Shown: positions 18,365 to 26,010 of the stretch, in pieces
Layout: each line of letters begins with the position of its first letter
How positions within the stretch are numbered: position 1 is the stretch's first letter
Source of the DNA: G964291335 sp964291335
GTDB taxonomy: Bacteria; Chloroflexota; Dehalococcoidia; Lucifugimonadales; UBA3495
Reading direction: 5' to 3'
Assembly: GCA_964291335.2 (NCBI GenBank)
Contig: OZ219748.1
Location: 2,108,001 to 2,172,000, forward strand
Length of the DNA: 64,000 nt
Translations under genes and position numbers: made by a program
Notes under the pieces: generated by a model
What the model saw: the letters and a program-made list of their open reading frames with translations, nothing else
Databases searched by the model: none
Told to the model about the DNA's origin: nothing

Positions 18365-18585
18365 ATTGCCTGCCTTCCCGCTGATGGTAGGTTGATTATA
18401 GCAGGGGCCGGCAGGGGCCGGTCTATTTGACAAGGGGTTCCAGTCAAAGCTAGAATCCCCATTGCGCCGCCGTCCGACAACCGGCGCGCCGGCGCCTTGA
18501 GCGTCCCGGGCCTGCCGGGTTAAACGGCCCGGCCGTTGAGCTGGCGATCCGGCTCCCGGTTAAGGCATCCCCCGGAGAGGGCTCG

Positions 18586-18933
18586 ATGACTGGCTATGAC
18601 CACATCAAACACCGCAATATGTTCATGCAGGTCGTCCTGTTTATCATCACCCTGGGCATTTACGGTTTGTATTGGTATTACGTTACCCTGGGGGAATTGC
18701 GGCAGGCCAACGGCGCAGCGGACGAAAAGCGTCTGCTTTGGACCCTTTTGCTGCTGATACCCATATTGGACCTGTTTTCCTTTTGGCATTACTCTGAAGA
18801 GTATGTCCGTTTTATCGGCGACCGATACCCGTTCATCGTGATCTTCATTCTCTGGATTTTCTTCTCCCCGGCAGTCTGGTTCCTGGCGCAGATGGACCTG
18901 AACCGGGCGGCCGGCGTGCAATACATGGGCTAG
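18586..18933 (+). CDS. DUF4234 membrane protein
   Basis: This 115-residue protein fits DUF4234: it begins with charged residues (MTGYDHIKHRNMF), followed by the hydrophobic block FIITLGIYGLYWYYVTLGEL and two further membrane segments (about residues 50-65 and 82-105). The function of the family is unknown. The gene heads a small cluster with two zinc-ribbon CD225-like proteins and a DUF2752 protein. Part of its 3' end is duplicated downstream at 19481. Confidence 0.8.
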   Translation: MTGYDHIKHRNMFMQVVLFIITLGIYGLYWYYVTLGELRQANGAADEKRLLWTLLLLIPILDLFSFWHYSEEYVRFIGDRYPFIVIFILWIFFSPAVWFLAQMDLNRAAGVQYMG

Positions 18934-18968
18934 GCCGGGCCAGCGGCGCGGCGGCTTGGGGCTGGTTG

Positions 18969-19469
18969 ATGAACTGCAATACCTGCGGAACCTATAACGT
19001 AAGGGATGCGGCCTTTTGCCGTCAGTGCGGGGCGGCCCTGGGCGGAGCGGAAGTTCCGCCGGAACCACCCCCCGGCGGGGGTTACTGCGGCGCCTGCGGG
19101 CAGGCGGTGGAACCGGGCGCCGGCTACTGCGCCAACTGCGGCGCCATCGCTGACCCGGCCCAGGCGGACCGGCCCGGCAGCCCCGGCCCGGTTTACGGGG
19201 CGCCGGTCAACGCGCCGGTTCGCCTGGTTCCCAACTACCTGGCGCCGGCGATTCTGGTTACCATTTGCTGCTGCCTTCCCGCCGGCATTGTAGCCATCGT
19301 GTACGCTGCCCAGGTTAACAGCGCGGTCCGGGCCGGCAACTACGATGAGGCAGTGCGGCTTTCCGGCAATGCCCGAACCTGGTGCTGGGTTTCTTTCGGG
19401 CTGGGACTTGCTTCGGTGGCTGCGTATTTTTTTATCGTTGCAACTTTAGACCGGATTCCCGGGTTTTGA
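18969..19469 (+). CDS. Zinc-ribbon CD225/dispanin-like membrane protein, copy 1
   Basis: The 166-residue product starts with two zinc ribbons (CNTCGTYNVRDAAFCRQCG and YCGACGQAVEPGAGYCANCG). A flexible linker leads to a CD225/dispanin-type membrane domain: the first helix with ILVTICCCLPAGIVAIVYAA, the loop AQVNSAVRAGNYDEAVRLS, and a second helix. CD225 includes the eukaryotic interferon-induced IFITM proteins; bacterial roles are mostly unknown. ATG at 18969 is preferred to the TTG directly before it. A shorter paralogue follows at 19630. Confidence 0.85.
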   Translation: MNCNTCGTYNVRDAAFCRQCGAALGGAEVPPEPPPGGGYCGACGQAVEPGAGYCANCGAIADPAQADRPGSPGPVYGAPVNAPVRLVPNYLAPAILVTICCCLPAGIVAIVYAAQVNSAVRAGNYDEAVRLSGNARTWCWVSFGLGLASVAAYFFIVATLDRIPGF

Positions 19470-19480
19470 CCTAATGTTGG

Positions 19481-19605
19481 GGTGTGCATTCTTTGGGTTC
19501 TCTTCGCCCCGGCGGTTCGGGTTGCTGGCGCAAAGGGGCTTGAACCGGGCCGCCGGCGTGAACACGCGGGGGCCGGCCGGGCCAGCGGCGCGGCGGCTGT
19601 TTCGG
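19481..19605 (+). pseudogene. Remnant of a duplicated DUF4234 3' end
   Basis: This stretch resembles 18840-18962, the end of the DUF4234 gene plus its downstream spacer. The order of matching blocks is the same (TTCTTTGGGTTCTCTTCG, then GGGCTTGAACCGGGC, then GGGCCAGCGGCGCGGCGGC). It has small changes and no stop-to-start frame of its own. It precedes the second CD225-like gene just as the intact DUF4234 precedes the first, so a two-gene tandem duplication followed by decay is the simple reading. Confidence 0.65.
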
Positions 19606-19629
19606 AGGGCGGCAGAGTAGCGCCGGTTT

Positions 19630-19953
19630 ATGGACTGCAATCTCTGTGGAATCCCTAACGAAAGGGGAGCCGCCTTTTGCCGCAAGTGTGGAACGGCCCT
19701 GGTGCCGAATCACTTGGGGTGGGCAATTATGGTTACCATTGCCTGCTGCCTTCCGTCAGGAATTGTCGCCATTGTGTACGCCGCCCAGGTTAACATGGCG
19801 CTGAAGTATGGCGACTACGATAAGGCGGTGCAGCTTGCCAACAATGCCAGAAACTGGTGCCTGGCTTCTTACGGCCTGTTTATTGCTTTGCTGGCCGGGT
19901 TGTTCATTGCGCAATTTATGAGTACCCGCGGGGTTTCGGTCTGGCCCTTTTAG
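19630..19953 (+). CDS. Zinc-ribbon CD225/dispanin-like membrane protein, copy 2
   Basis: This 107-residue paralogue of the preceding gene keeps one zinc ribbon (CNLCGIPNERGAAFCRKCG) and the CD225-like double helix (MVTIACCLPSGIVAIVYAAQ, then NMALKYGDYDKAVQLANNAR). It lacks the second ribbon and the Pro/Gly linker. Similarity runs through the whole membrane part, so it arose by tandem duplication. It is 23 bases upstream of the DUF2752 gene. Confidence 0.82.
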   Translation: MDCNLCGIPNERGAAFCRKCGTALVPNHLGWAIMVTIACCLPSGIVAIVYAAQVNMALKYGDYDKAVQLANNARNWCLASYGLFIALLAGLFIAQFMSTRGVSVWPF

Positions 19954-19976
19954 AGTTGCGGTATGGTTTTTGACCC

Positions 19977-20420
19977 ATGTTCCCTTTGCTGACCCACAAG
20001 ATTGCCCGGCTGCCGGAACTGCCCGGCTGGCGGTGGCGTTTTGCGCTGCTGGGTTTGGCGGTTTTGCCCTGTCTGGCCCTGGTTTACCTGCGCAACCCGG
20101 CGGAGTCCTGGTATTACCCGGTCTGCCCCTTTTACGCCCTTACCGGCTTGCACTGCCCCGGCTGCGGCACCCTGCGCGGTTTGCATCAATTGCTGCACGG
20201 CAACTTCATCGCCGCCTTTGACTACAACCCTTACAGTATGCTGGCCCTGCCGCTGCTCGGTTATGCCTTCCTCTCCTCTCTGCTGCTGACCGCCTGGGGC
20301 AAAAAGCTGCCGACCCCATTCCTGCACCCGGCCCTGATTTGGGCTTTGCTGGCGGCGGTGGTATCCTTCTGGATGCTGCGCAATGTGCCGTTTTACCCCC
20401 TGACCATATTGGCGCCCTGA
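19977..20420 (+). CDS. DUF2752 membrane protein
   Basis: This 147-residue protein carries the DUF2752 signature TGLHCPGCGTLRGLHQLLHG near residue 60, between hydrophobic segments (about 25-40, 85-105 and 118-135). The CPxCG pair could bind a metal. Function is unknown; DUF2752 genes are often seen next to CD225- or zinc-ribbon-type membrane proteins, as here. No promoter of its own is obvious, so it is probably read from the cluster upstream. Confidence 0.8.
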   Translation: MFPLLTHKIARLPELPGWRWRFALLGLAVLPCLALVYLRNPAESWYYPVCPFYALTGLHCPGCGTLRGLHQLLHGNFIAAFDYNPYSMLALPLLGYAFLSSLLLTAWGKKLPTPFLHPALIWALLAAVVSFWMLRNVPFYPLTILAP

Positions 20421-20478
20421 CGCCGGCGGCAGCCGGGGCCTTGGCATCCTTCAATTTACACTGGAAAGGAGGCGCTCC

Positions 20479-21432
20479 ATGTCGGTAACCTTCGGGTGTT
20501 CCCTGCCCAGCCGGGGGCCTTTGGCCAGCCCCCACTCTCTGCGTTCCCTGGCCCAGCGCGCCGAGGAACTGGGCTTCGCTTCGGCCTGGGTCAGCGACCA
20601 TATAATTCTGCCCCGAGCGGTAGCGTCCTTTTACCCTTACTCGCCGGATGGAACGCCGGCGTTCAGCCCCGACCAGCCCTATTACGACCCGCTGTCCACC
20701 CTGAACTTTCTGGCTGGTTGCACCCAACGGCTGCGGTTAGGCACCCACGTGCTGATTATCCCCTACCGCAACCCGGTGCTGGCCGCCAAGATGATTGCTA
20801 CCCTGGACACCCTTTCCGAGGGACGGGTAATTCTGGGCGTGGGTGTGGGGTGGATGGAAGAGGAGTTTCAGGCCCTGGGGCTGGAAACCTTCGCCGACCG
20901 GGGGGAGGTAACCAACGAGTACCTGCGGCTGTTCAAGGCTTTGTGGACTGAGGATGACCCGGACTTTAACGGGCGGTTCGTCCAGACTTCCGGGGCCGGT
21001 TTCCTGCCCAAGCCGGCGCAGCAGCCGCATCCGCCCATCTGGGTGGGCGGCCATACCGGGCCGGCTTTGCGGCGGGCGGCGGCCCTGGGCGACGGCTGGA
21101 TGCCCATCGGCCTGCGCCCGCCGGCTGTGCTGGAGCCGGAGGAACTGGCGGCCAAGCTGGCCCAGCTGCGTCGGCTGACGGTGCGGGCCGGCCGCGCTGA
21201 AGATGCGGTAACGCCCTGCTTCAGTACCGATATAGAGTTTACCCGCAGCGCCGGCCCCAACCGTCGGCTGATGCAGGGCATACCGGAGCAGATAGCTGCC
21301 GATTTGCGTCAGTACCAGGACCTGGGCGTAGCGAACTTCATCCTGGGTTTCCGGACGGATAGCGTGGAGGGGCAGCGGGAAGCAATGGAACAGTTTTCCC
21401 GGGAGGTTATGCCGCTAATTCCGCAGGGCTGA
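20479..21432 (+). CDS. LLM-class F420-dependent oxidoreductase
   Basis: This 317-residue luciferase-like TIM-barrel protein has the order typical of F420-using members: FASAWVSDHIILPR, then LRLGTHVLIIPYRNPVLAAK, LGVGVGWMEEEFQALG, PHPPIWVGGHTGPALRRAA and a C-terminal helix. Such enzymes transfer hydride to or from reduced coenzyme F420 (less often FMN) on varied substrates. An excellent ribosome site (AAAGGAGG) precedes the ATG. The substrate cannot be deduced. F420 use is inferred from family type; no F420 biosynthesis gene is in view. Confidence 0.87.
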   Translation: MSVTFGCSLPSRGPLASPHSLRSLAQRAEELGFASAWVSDHIILPRAVASFYPYSPDGTPAFSPDQPYYDPLSTLNFLAGCTQRLRLGTHVLIIPYRNPVLAAKMIATLDTLSEGRVILGVGVGWMEEEFQALGLETFADRGEVTNEYLRLFKALWTEDDPDFNGRFVQTSGAGFLPKPAQQPHPPIWVGGHTGPALRRAAALGDGWMPIGLRPPAVLEPEELAAKLAQLRRLTVRAGRAEDAVTPCFSTDIEFTRSAGPNRRLMQGIPEQIAADLRQYQDLGVANFILGFRTDSVEGQREAMEQFSREVMPLIPQG

Positions 21433-21443
21433 CTGGCCGCCGC

Positions 21444-21475
21444 GGTGCGCTTCCCTGGCGCCGGGGAAGCGCACC
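21444..21475. terminator. Strong hairpin between convergent genes
   Basis: A perfect 12-base stem (GGTGCGCTTCCC paired with GGGAAGCGCACC) with an 8-base loop lies 12 bases after the LLM oxidoreductase stop, facing the convergent lyase-family gene. There is no T-run on either side, so termination would have to rely on the hairpin or Rho. Confidence 0.5.
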
Positions 21476-21552
21476 GGCCGGTTCCGTATCAGCAAGCGAG
21501 GCTCTATTATCCGGGGCCGGCAGGGGCAGAGCGGCTGCCGGGGCGCCCCGGC

Positions 21553-22431
21553 TTACGGTTCGGTAAAAGCCGGAACAACATACTTGCGCTCCAGCTCGTA
21601 AACCTGGTCCAGCCCCAGCAGGTCGGCCACATCCCAGCGGGTGCCGAGCCGTTCCGGGTTTACCCTTCCGGTATCCCTCAATTCTTCGAAAGCGTCCTTC
21701 AGCTGACGGTAAACCAGCCAGATGGTGCTGCCGCAAATCATCAGCTTGTAGCCCAAAGCGGCCACGTCCTGCGTTGCAGCCAGGTCGCCGTTATACATCC
21801 GGGGCAGGTCGGGCAGGTCACGGGCGTAAAGTTCCAGGTCGTCCACCGACTTAATGCCGTCCACAAACACCAGATCGGCGCCGGCGTCCCGGTAAGCACG
21901 GCAACGCTGCACCGTATCCTCCCACCCGGTAACGGCATAGGCGTCGCAGCGGGCAATGATGACAAAGTCGGGGTCGGTGCGGGCAGCCAAAGCGGCGCGA
22001 ATTTTCTGCGCATGCTCCGTCATTGGGACTACCTGCTTGCCGGCAAAGAAGCCGCACTTCTTGGGAAAAACCTGATCCTCAAGGTGAATGCCGGCAACCC
22101 CGGCCGCCTCATACTCTCGCACCGTGCGCTGCACATTCAGGGCGTTGCCGTACCCGGTATCGGCGTCGCAGATTACCGGTATGTTGACTGCGTTAGCAAT
22201 GTACCGGGCATTGGTCACCATTTCGGTCATGGTCAACATTCCAACATCGGGGAAGCCTTTTTCGGCCGCGGTTCCGGCGCCGGTCATATAGACGGCTTCC
22301 ATCCCCACCGATTCGGCGATGCGGGCGTGCAGGGCGTTCATAATGAAGGGCGCCACGATTAACCCTTCCCGGGCCAGCAGCTCCCGCAGGCGGGCGGTGG
22401 GCCTGACAGCCGGTCTGACAGCAGCAGTCAT
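21553..22431 (-). CDS. Isocitrate lyase/PEP mutase family protein
   Basis: This 292-residue TIM-barrel protein belongs to the isocitrate lyase/phosphoenolpyruvate mutase superfamily. The metal-binding block DADTGYGNALNVQRTVREYE is complete. The catalytic loop reads FPKKCGFFAGK, the Lys-Lys-Cys-Gly of lyases (2-methylisocitrate lyase, oxaloacetate hydrolase, carboxyphosphonoenolpyruvate mutase types), with Phe instead of the usual His after it. A C-C lyase acting on a 2-hydroxy or 2-oxo dicarboxylate is likely, but the substrate is open. No methylcitrate or phosphonate genes are adjacent. Confidence 0.83.
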   Translation of the reverse strand: MTAAVRPAVRPTARLRELLAREGLIVAPFIMNALHARIAESVGMEAVYMTGAGTAAEKGFPDVGMLTMTEMVTNARYIANAVNIPVICDADTGYGNALNVQRTVREYEAAGVAGIHLEDQVFPKKCGFFAGKQVVPMTEHAQKIRAALAARTDPDFVIIARCDAYAVTGWEDTVQRCRAYRDAGADLVFVDGIKSVDDLELYARDLPDLPRMYNGDLAATQDVAALGYKLMICGSTIWLVYRQLKDAFEELRDTGRVNPERLGTRWDVADLLGLDQVYELERKYVVPAFTEP

Positions 22432-22502
22432 AAAATCGCCTCCAGAATTATGTCGAATTACAGATGGCCTAGTTCAGCCTTCCCGGCGGCACGCTTTTCA
22501 GC

Positions 22503-23180
22503 TCACCCCGGACGGTCAACCATAGGGTAGCAGCCGACAAACTGCCAGCGCAAATCGCTGGCCCAACCGCCGCTGCGCCAGCCGGTTTCGTCGACTGCGG
22601 CAGCAACGGCCTCGGACTGGAACCGTATCAGAGCCATTTCCCACAGGCAGCTATAGCCGGGCAGCTCCAGTCCTTCAATCAGGGCAGAGGCGAAACCGGC
22701 AGCGCTCTCGAATACGGCTGGCTTCAAGCCGGCGTGCTGCAACAACCCGAAGCGCAGTCCCGGTTCCAGCGGAGCCGAAAGGTTGTGCTGTTCCAGGGTT
22801 TGCCGGACACTTTCCGCAAGCCGTTGCAGGCCATTGCTGCGGGGCGGGCCGGCCGCCGGTTCGGTTTCAGCCGTGGCGTCGCCGGCGGCGAATTCCAGGA
22901 AAATGCCGCCTTGGGCCGCTTCGTCCAGCGTTATGCCCCGGCAGAGTAACGGAACGACCGCCCCCCGGGCGCGGAACTGGCCGACCAGATCGCTCAAGCG
23001 GTCATTGACCTGCGATACCGCCGCTTCGGCGCCGGCGAAGTAACTGAACAAGGGCAGGTGTACCGGGTGCATCTCTGCCGCCCAGCAGCCGTACTGACTG
23101 CATATAACCTGACGGGCGCGGTGCAGCCTGGCGGCAAGGGTCGGTTCCGGAATCAGGGATACCCCGAATCTGACGCTCAA
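22503..23180 (-). CDS. Hypothetical protein, faintly like 2H phosphoesterases
   Basis: This 225-residue protein starts at TTG 23180, chosen because GGCGGAGG precedes it by the right distance; a longer frame upstream runs through tRNA genes and is spurious. The N-terminal block VRFGVSLIPEPTLAARLHRAR and a later GLRFGLLQH recall the layout of 2'-5' RNA ligase-like 2H phosphoesterases. The paired His-x-Thr/Ser motifs are not clearly present, so that assignment is weak. No membrane segments or signal peptide are seen. Confidence 0.5.
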   Translation of the reverse strand: MSVRFGVSLIPEPTLAARLHRARQVICSQYGCWAAEMHPVHLPLFSYFAGAEAAVSQVNDRLSDLVGQFRARGAVVPLLCRGITLDEAAQGGIFLEFAAGDATAETEPAAGPPRSNGLQRLAESVRQTLEQHNLSAPLEPGLRFGLLQHAGLKPAVFESAAGFASALIEGLELPGYSCLWEMALIRFQSEAVAAAVDETGWRSGGWASDLRWQFVGCYPMVDRPG

Positions 23181-23326
23181 AGGTAAACCTCCGCCGGCGT
23201 TCAGGTCACGCGTCGCGGGCATTCTAGGGTTGGCCGCTCCGGCTGTCAATCCACGGTAAAAGCGGGTATTCCCGCCCGGCGCCGCCCAACCCGGCCTCTG
23301 GAATTGCCCGCCGGGGAACCGGGCAG

Positions 23327-23354
23327 TTGTGCAGTTGATTAAATGTGTTATAAT
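23327..23354 (+). promoter_or_regulatory. Promoter of the tRNA cluster
   Basis: TTGTGC and a perfect TATAAT are separated by 16 bases, with the -10 ending 17 bases before the first tRNA. The local sequence is A+T-rich against a G+C-rich background. This is a convincing sigma-70-type promoter for tRNA-Leu(GAG) and possibly the two tRNAs behind it. Confidence 0.7.
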
Positions 23355-23371
23355 TATTCCTGTGTCAACCG

Positions 23372-23458
23372 GCCGAGGTGGTGGAATTGGTAGACACGCG
23401 GTCTTGAGGGGGCCGTGGGCGTAAGCTCGTGTGGGTTCAAGTCCCGCCCTCGGCACCA
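23372..23458 (+). tRNA. tRNA-Leu (anticodon GAG)
   Basis: Class II tRNA of 87 bases with an encoded CCA end. The acceptor GCCGAGG pairs with CCTCGGC, and the anticodon stem CGGTC pairs with GGCCG around the loop TTGAGGG. A long variable arm precedes the T arm with GGTTCAAGTCC. Anticodon GAG reads CUC and CUU leucine codons. Confidence 0.95.
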
Positions 23459-23489
23459 GGCAGGCTGGAGCTCCGGAGATGCACACCGA

Positions 23490-23566
23490 GGCGACGTAGC
23501 CAAGTGGACTAAGGCGGAGGTCTGCAAAACCTCTATTCGGCGGTTCGAATCCGCCCGTCGCCTCCA
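23490..23566 (+). tRNA. tRNA-Cys (anticodon GCA)
   Basis: A 77-base tRNA with encoded CCA. The acceptor GGCGACG pairs with CGTCGCC, and the anticodon stem GAGGT pairs with ACCTC around CTGCAAA, giving anticodon GCA. The T arm contains GGTTCGAATCC. It lies 31 bases after tRNA-Leu(GAG). Confidence 0.95.
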
Positions 23567-23599
23567 GCTTTTGCCCCGAAAACCCTTCAGGGGCGCCCG

Positions 23600-23619
23600 C
23601 TTGCCGGCGCGCCGGCAAG
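23600..23619. repeat. Perfect 20-base palindrome between tRNA genes
   Basis: CTTGCCGGCGCGCCGGCAAG is fully self-complementary and is followed by TTTA on the plus strand. It may act as a terminator after tRNA-Cys or as a processing signal. Confidence 0.5.
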
Positions 23620-23666
23620 TTTACCCGGGGCTAACCGGCGCACCATCACCGGGGCCCGGGTTTCCA

Positions 23667-23751
23667 GCCGGGGTGGCGGAATGGTAGACGCGGCGGACTT
23701 AAAATCCGCTATCTTTTCGATGTGTGGGTTCGAATCCCTCCTCCGGCACCA
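23667..23751 (+). tRNA. tRNA-Leu (anticodon TAA)
   Basis: Class II tRNA of 85 bases with encoded CCA. The acceptor GCCGGGG pairs with CTCCGGC including one G-T pair. The anticodon stem GCGGA pairs with TCCGC around CTTAAAA, anticodon TAA. A variable arm and GGTTCGAATCC follow. The 235 bases after it, up to 23986, hold no gene that I can support. Confidence 0.95.
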
Positions 23752-23986
23752 ACCTTTCCAGGCAGCCGGCTGCGCCTGGCCTCACCTCCCTCGCCCGGGT
23801 ATTGGCTGTCATTGCCGAACCGGACCGGCCGGCGCAATTTTCGGCGCCCCAGGCCCCGGCCGTCTCCCCACTGCAACACCGAAGCGGCGCCACCCGCAGC
23901 TGGCTGCCGGAAAACCAGATTGAACCGTCGGCCAGGAAGCAAATCAGGAACCTGGCCGGGTTGCCCTTCGACTCAACCGGGTGGAG

Positions 23987-24447
23987 ATGACCGAGCGCAT
24001 TTTGCGGATTCCGGCCCACCGCCTGGGCGAGTTCGAGGAACCGGCGGGAATTGAGCGCCACTATAACTTTACCCGGTGGGAACGGCACATCATCGAAGGG
24101 GTTCTGGTATCCCGCAGGGCGCAATGGAGGCTTGCGAAAGCCAGTGGCGGTTAATCCCCGGTTCCACGGCACTGCCAGCTACGCGGTGCGCAGCAAGGGC
24201 AACCCGGCGTCTTCAACACGGCCCCCACGGGGCCGGGCGGTGCATGAGTCGTTCCGATGCCTGCCGGTCTTTCACTATGGAAGACTTTGACCGGGAGCTG
24301 GCCGGCGTTGAGGTACGGCGTTCCAAGGCGTTCATTGACGAACTGCCCGGCGCTTACAAGGACATTGACCTGGTGATGGAGCAGTCCCGGGGCCTGGTGG
24401 AGGTTGTCCACACCTTGCGGCAGACGATAAACGTTAAGGGAGCGTAA
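23987..24447 (+). pseudogene. rtcB: Frameshifted 3' remnant of rtcB (RNA ligase)
   Basis: Three reading frames in order carry pieces of the RtcB C-terminal half, the GTP-dependent 3'-phosphate RNA ligase that repairs tRNA. An ATG at 23987 leads to HYNFTRWERH and VLVSRRA, matching the HN...VHRKGA region. A second frame gives FHGTASYAVRSKGNPAS. A third gives HGAGRCMSRSDACRSFTMED, then DELPGAYKDIDLVME and VVHTLRQTINVKG to the stop at 24447. At least two frameshifts are needed to join them, and the N-terminal two thirds, with most metal ligands, are missing. The protein cannot be functional. It sits directly downstream of the tRNA cluster. Confidence 0.75.
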
Positions 24448-24574
24448 CCGCCGGCACGGAGTTCGGCAGCCGCCGGCGGGCGCCGGACCGGGGTAAGCCG
24501 GGCCCTGCTGAAAACAAACGGGGCAGGCAACAAAACCCGCCCCGGTCATTGCGGCAAGCCAAGGCCGGCGGCAA

Positions 24575-25978
24575 TCAGGTAAACTGGTACTCCTGGGTGG
24601 AAACAATCAGCTGAAGCACTTGCCCCACCTGCGCCGGAAAACCCTCGCCGTCGGTGGCAATGGCGGCATCCGGTCCCAGGTGCGCCAGGAACAGGTTGCG
24701 GGTCTCATCCATCAACTGATAACCGCCCAGCATTTCCAGGCAGCCATCCAGCAAATCGCCGGAGGAAACGGAAGGCCCGGCAGCGCTGAACCGCCGCACT
24801 ACCGCCTGAATGCCCGGAGCCTCCAGCCGTCCCATTTCACTGGCGGCGTAGTTCACCCGTTCCACCAGGGTGCCGCTGTCAATCCACTCCTTGCCGGTAT
24901 GCCAGCCTTCCACCGTAGGGGGGTTCATCAAGTCCTGGCCCATATAGCGAATTTCCAGGGCCGTGTCATACATTCGGGGTTTGGGTCTGGTGAAATCGCC
25001 CATAAACCGCAGCGTACTGCATACCAACTCCGCCGGGCTTTTCACCTTGGCGAAGCGCGCCTGCTTGAAGAAGTCGGAGTTGAACAGCAGCCGCAGCATG
25101 GAGCGGATTTCGTAGCCGGAGCGGAAGTATTCATCCTCCAGGGCCCGGATGGCCGCCGGGTCCCGCGGCGGCGTGTTCTGCCAGGCCGGGACCTGGGGTT
25201 CATCGGCCACGAAAAAGTCGTACAGGTGGCGGGCAATGAAGCGGGCGGTGGCCGGCTGCCGGGCAATGATGCGGATTATGTCATGGCCGTCAAAGTTGCC
25301 GGTTTCGCCCAGGAAGGTTTTCTCCCCTGCGATATGGTCCAGCCGGTTATAGAGGAACTGGTTAAAGTAGCGGCCATAGGGGTAGCGGGGCATGCCATTG
25401 CCCACCGTCCAGCCGGTAAAGGCCTGGGCGCAGGCTTTGACATCCGCTTCAGTATAATTGGGCCGCCCGTCCATCCCCACGCCCATAGAGAAGAGTTCCA
25501 GCAGTTCCCGCCCCCAGTTTTCGTTCACCGCATCCTTATGGCTCAACTGGTTATCCAGGTAGTAGAGCATGGCCGGGTCGGTGGCCATTTCGGTCAGAAT
25601 CTGCTCGAAGCTGCCCAGCCCGTGCGTCCGGAACTTGTCCAGCTGCGCCAGAATGTTATGGGGCGCCATGATTTTCGAGTCGCCGACGCAGAAGATGCTG
25701 TGCCAGAAAAGGCAGAGTTTTTCCTGCAGCTGGCGGGGCGAGTTGACCATGCGGTAGGTCCAGTAGCCCTGGTTCGCCGCCAGGTAGCCCATATCGCGCC
25801 AGCCCAGATACCGCTGCATCACATCCAGGTCCAGGTCCGGCTGGGCTTCCGGGTGCAGCAACTCTTCCACGGCGGCCTCGTAGCCCCCGGCCGCCCGCTG
25901 CTGCAATTCCTGGTACGATGCGCCGAACCCGGCCCGACGCATCAGGTGCGCCATCAGCAATAGATTGTTATCTGCCAT
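24575..25978 (-). CDS. DUF1800 family protein
   Basis: The 467-residue product matches DUF1800. It opens with LMRRAGFGASYQELQQRAAG, then LQEKLCLFWHSIFCVG, then NENWGRELLELFSMGVG, and ends with a C-terminal region including PPTVEGWHTGKEWIDSGTL. Function is unknown; the gene usually precedes a DUF1501 (secreted sulfatase-like) gene, but here the tRNA and rtcB region follows instead. The start is ATG at 25978 with an AGGAGG ribosome site; an upstream in-frame start would overlap the end of the large surface-protein gene. No signal peptide is seen. Confidence 0.85.
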   Translation of the reverse strand: MADNNLLLMAHLMRRAGFGASYQELQQRAAGGYEAAVEELLHPEAQPDLDLDVMQRYLGWRDMGYLAANQGYWTYRMVNSPRQLQEKLCLFWHSIFCVGDSKIMAPHNILAQLDKFRTHGLGSFEQILTEMATDPAMLYYLDNQLSHKDAVNENWGRELLELFSMGVGMDGRPNYTEADVKACAQAFTGWTVGNGMPRYPYGRYFNQFLYNRLDHIAGEKTFLGETGNFDGHDIIRIIARQPATARFIARHLYDFFVADEPQVPAWQNTPPRDPAAIRALEDEYFRSGYEIRSMLRLLFNSDFFKQARFAKVKSPAELVCSTLRFMGDFTRPKPRMYDTALEIRYMGQDLMNPPTVEGWHTGKEWIDSGTLVERVNYAASEMGRLEAPGIQAVVRRFSAAGPSVSSGDLLDGCLEMLGGYQLMDETRNLFLAHLGPDAAIATDGEGFPAQVGQVLQLIVSTQEYQFT

Positions 25979-26010
25979 ACCGTTCCTCCTGAAAGCTCGC
26001 TTTTCCGACA

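Noticed and set aside
22503..23618. A longer minus-strand frame of 371 codons
   Set aside because: Its first part is antisense to tRNA-Leu and tRNA-Cys; the ribosome site supports the shorter TTG start at 23180.
24620..25963. A 447-codon plus-strand frame
   Set aside because: It lies wholly opposite the DUF1800 gene, whose motifs are clear.
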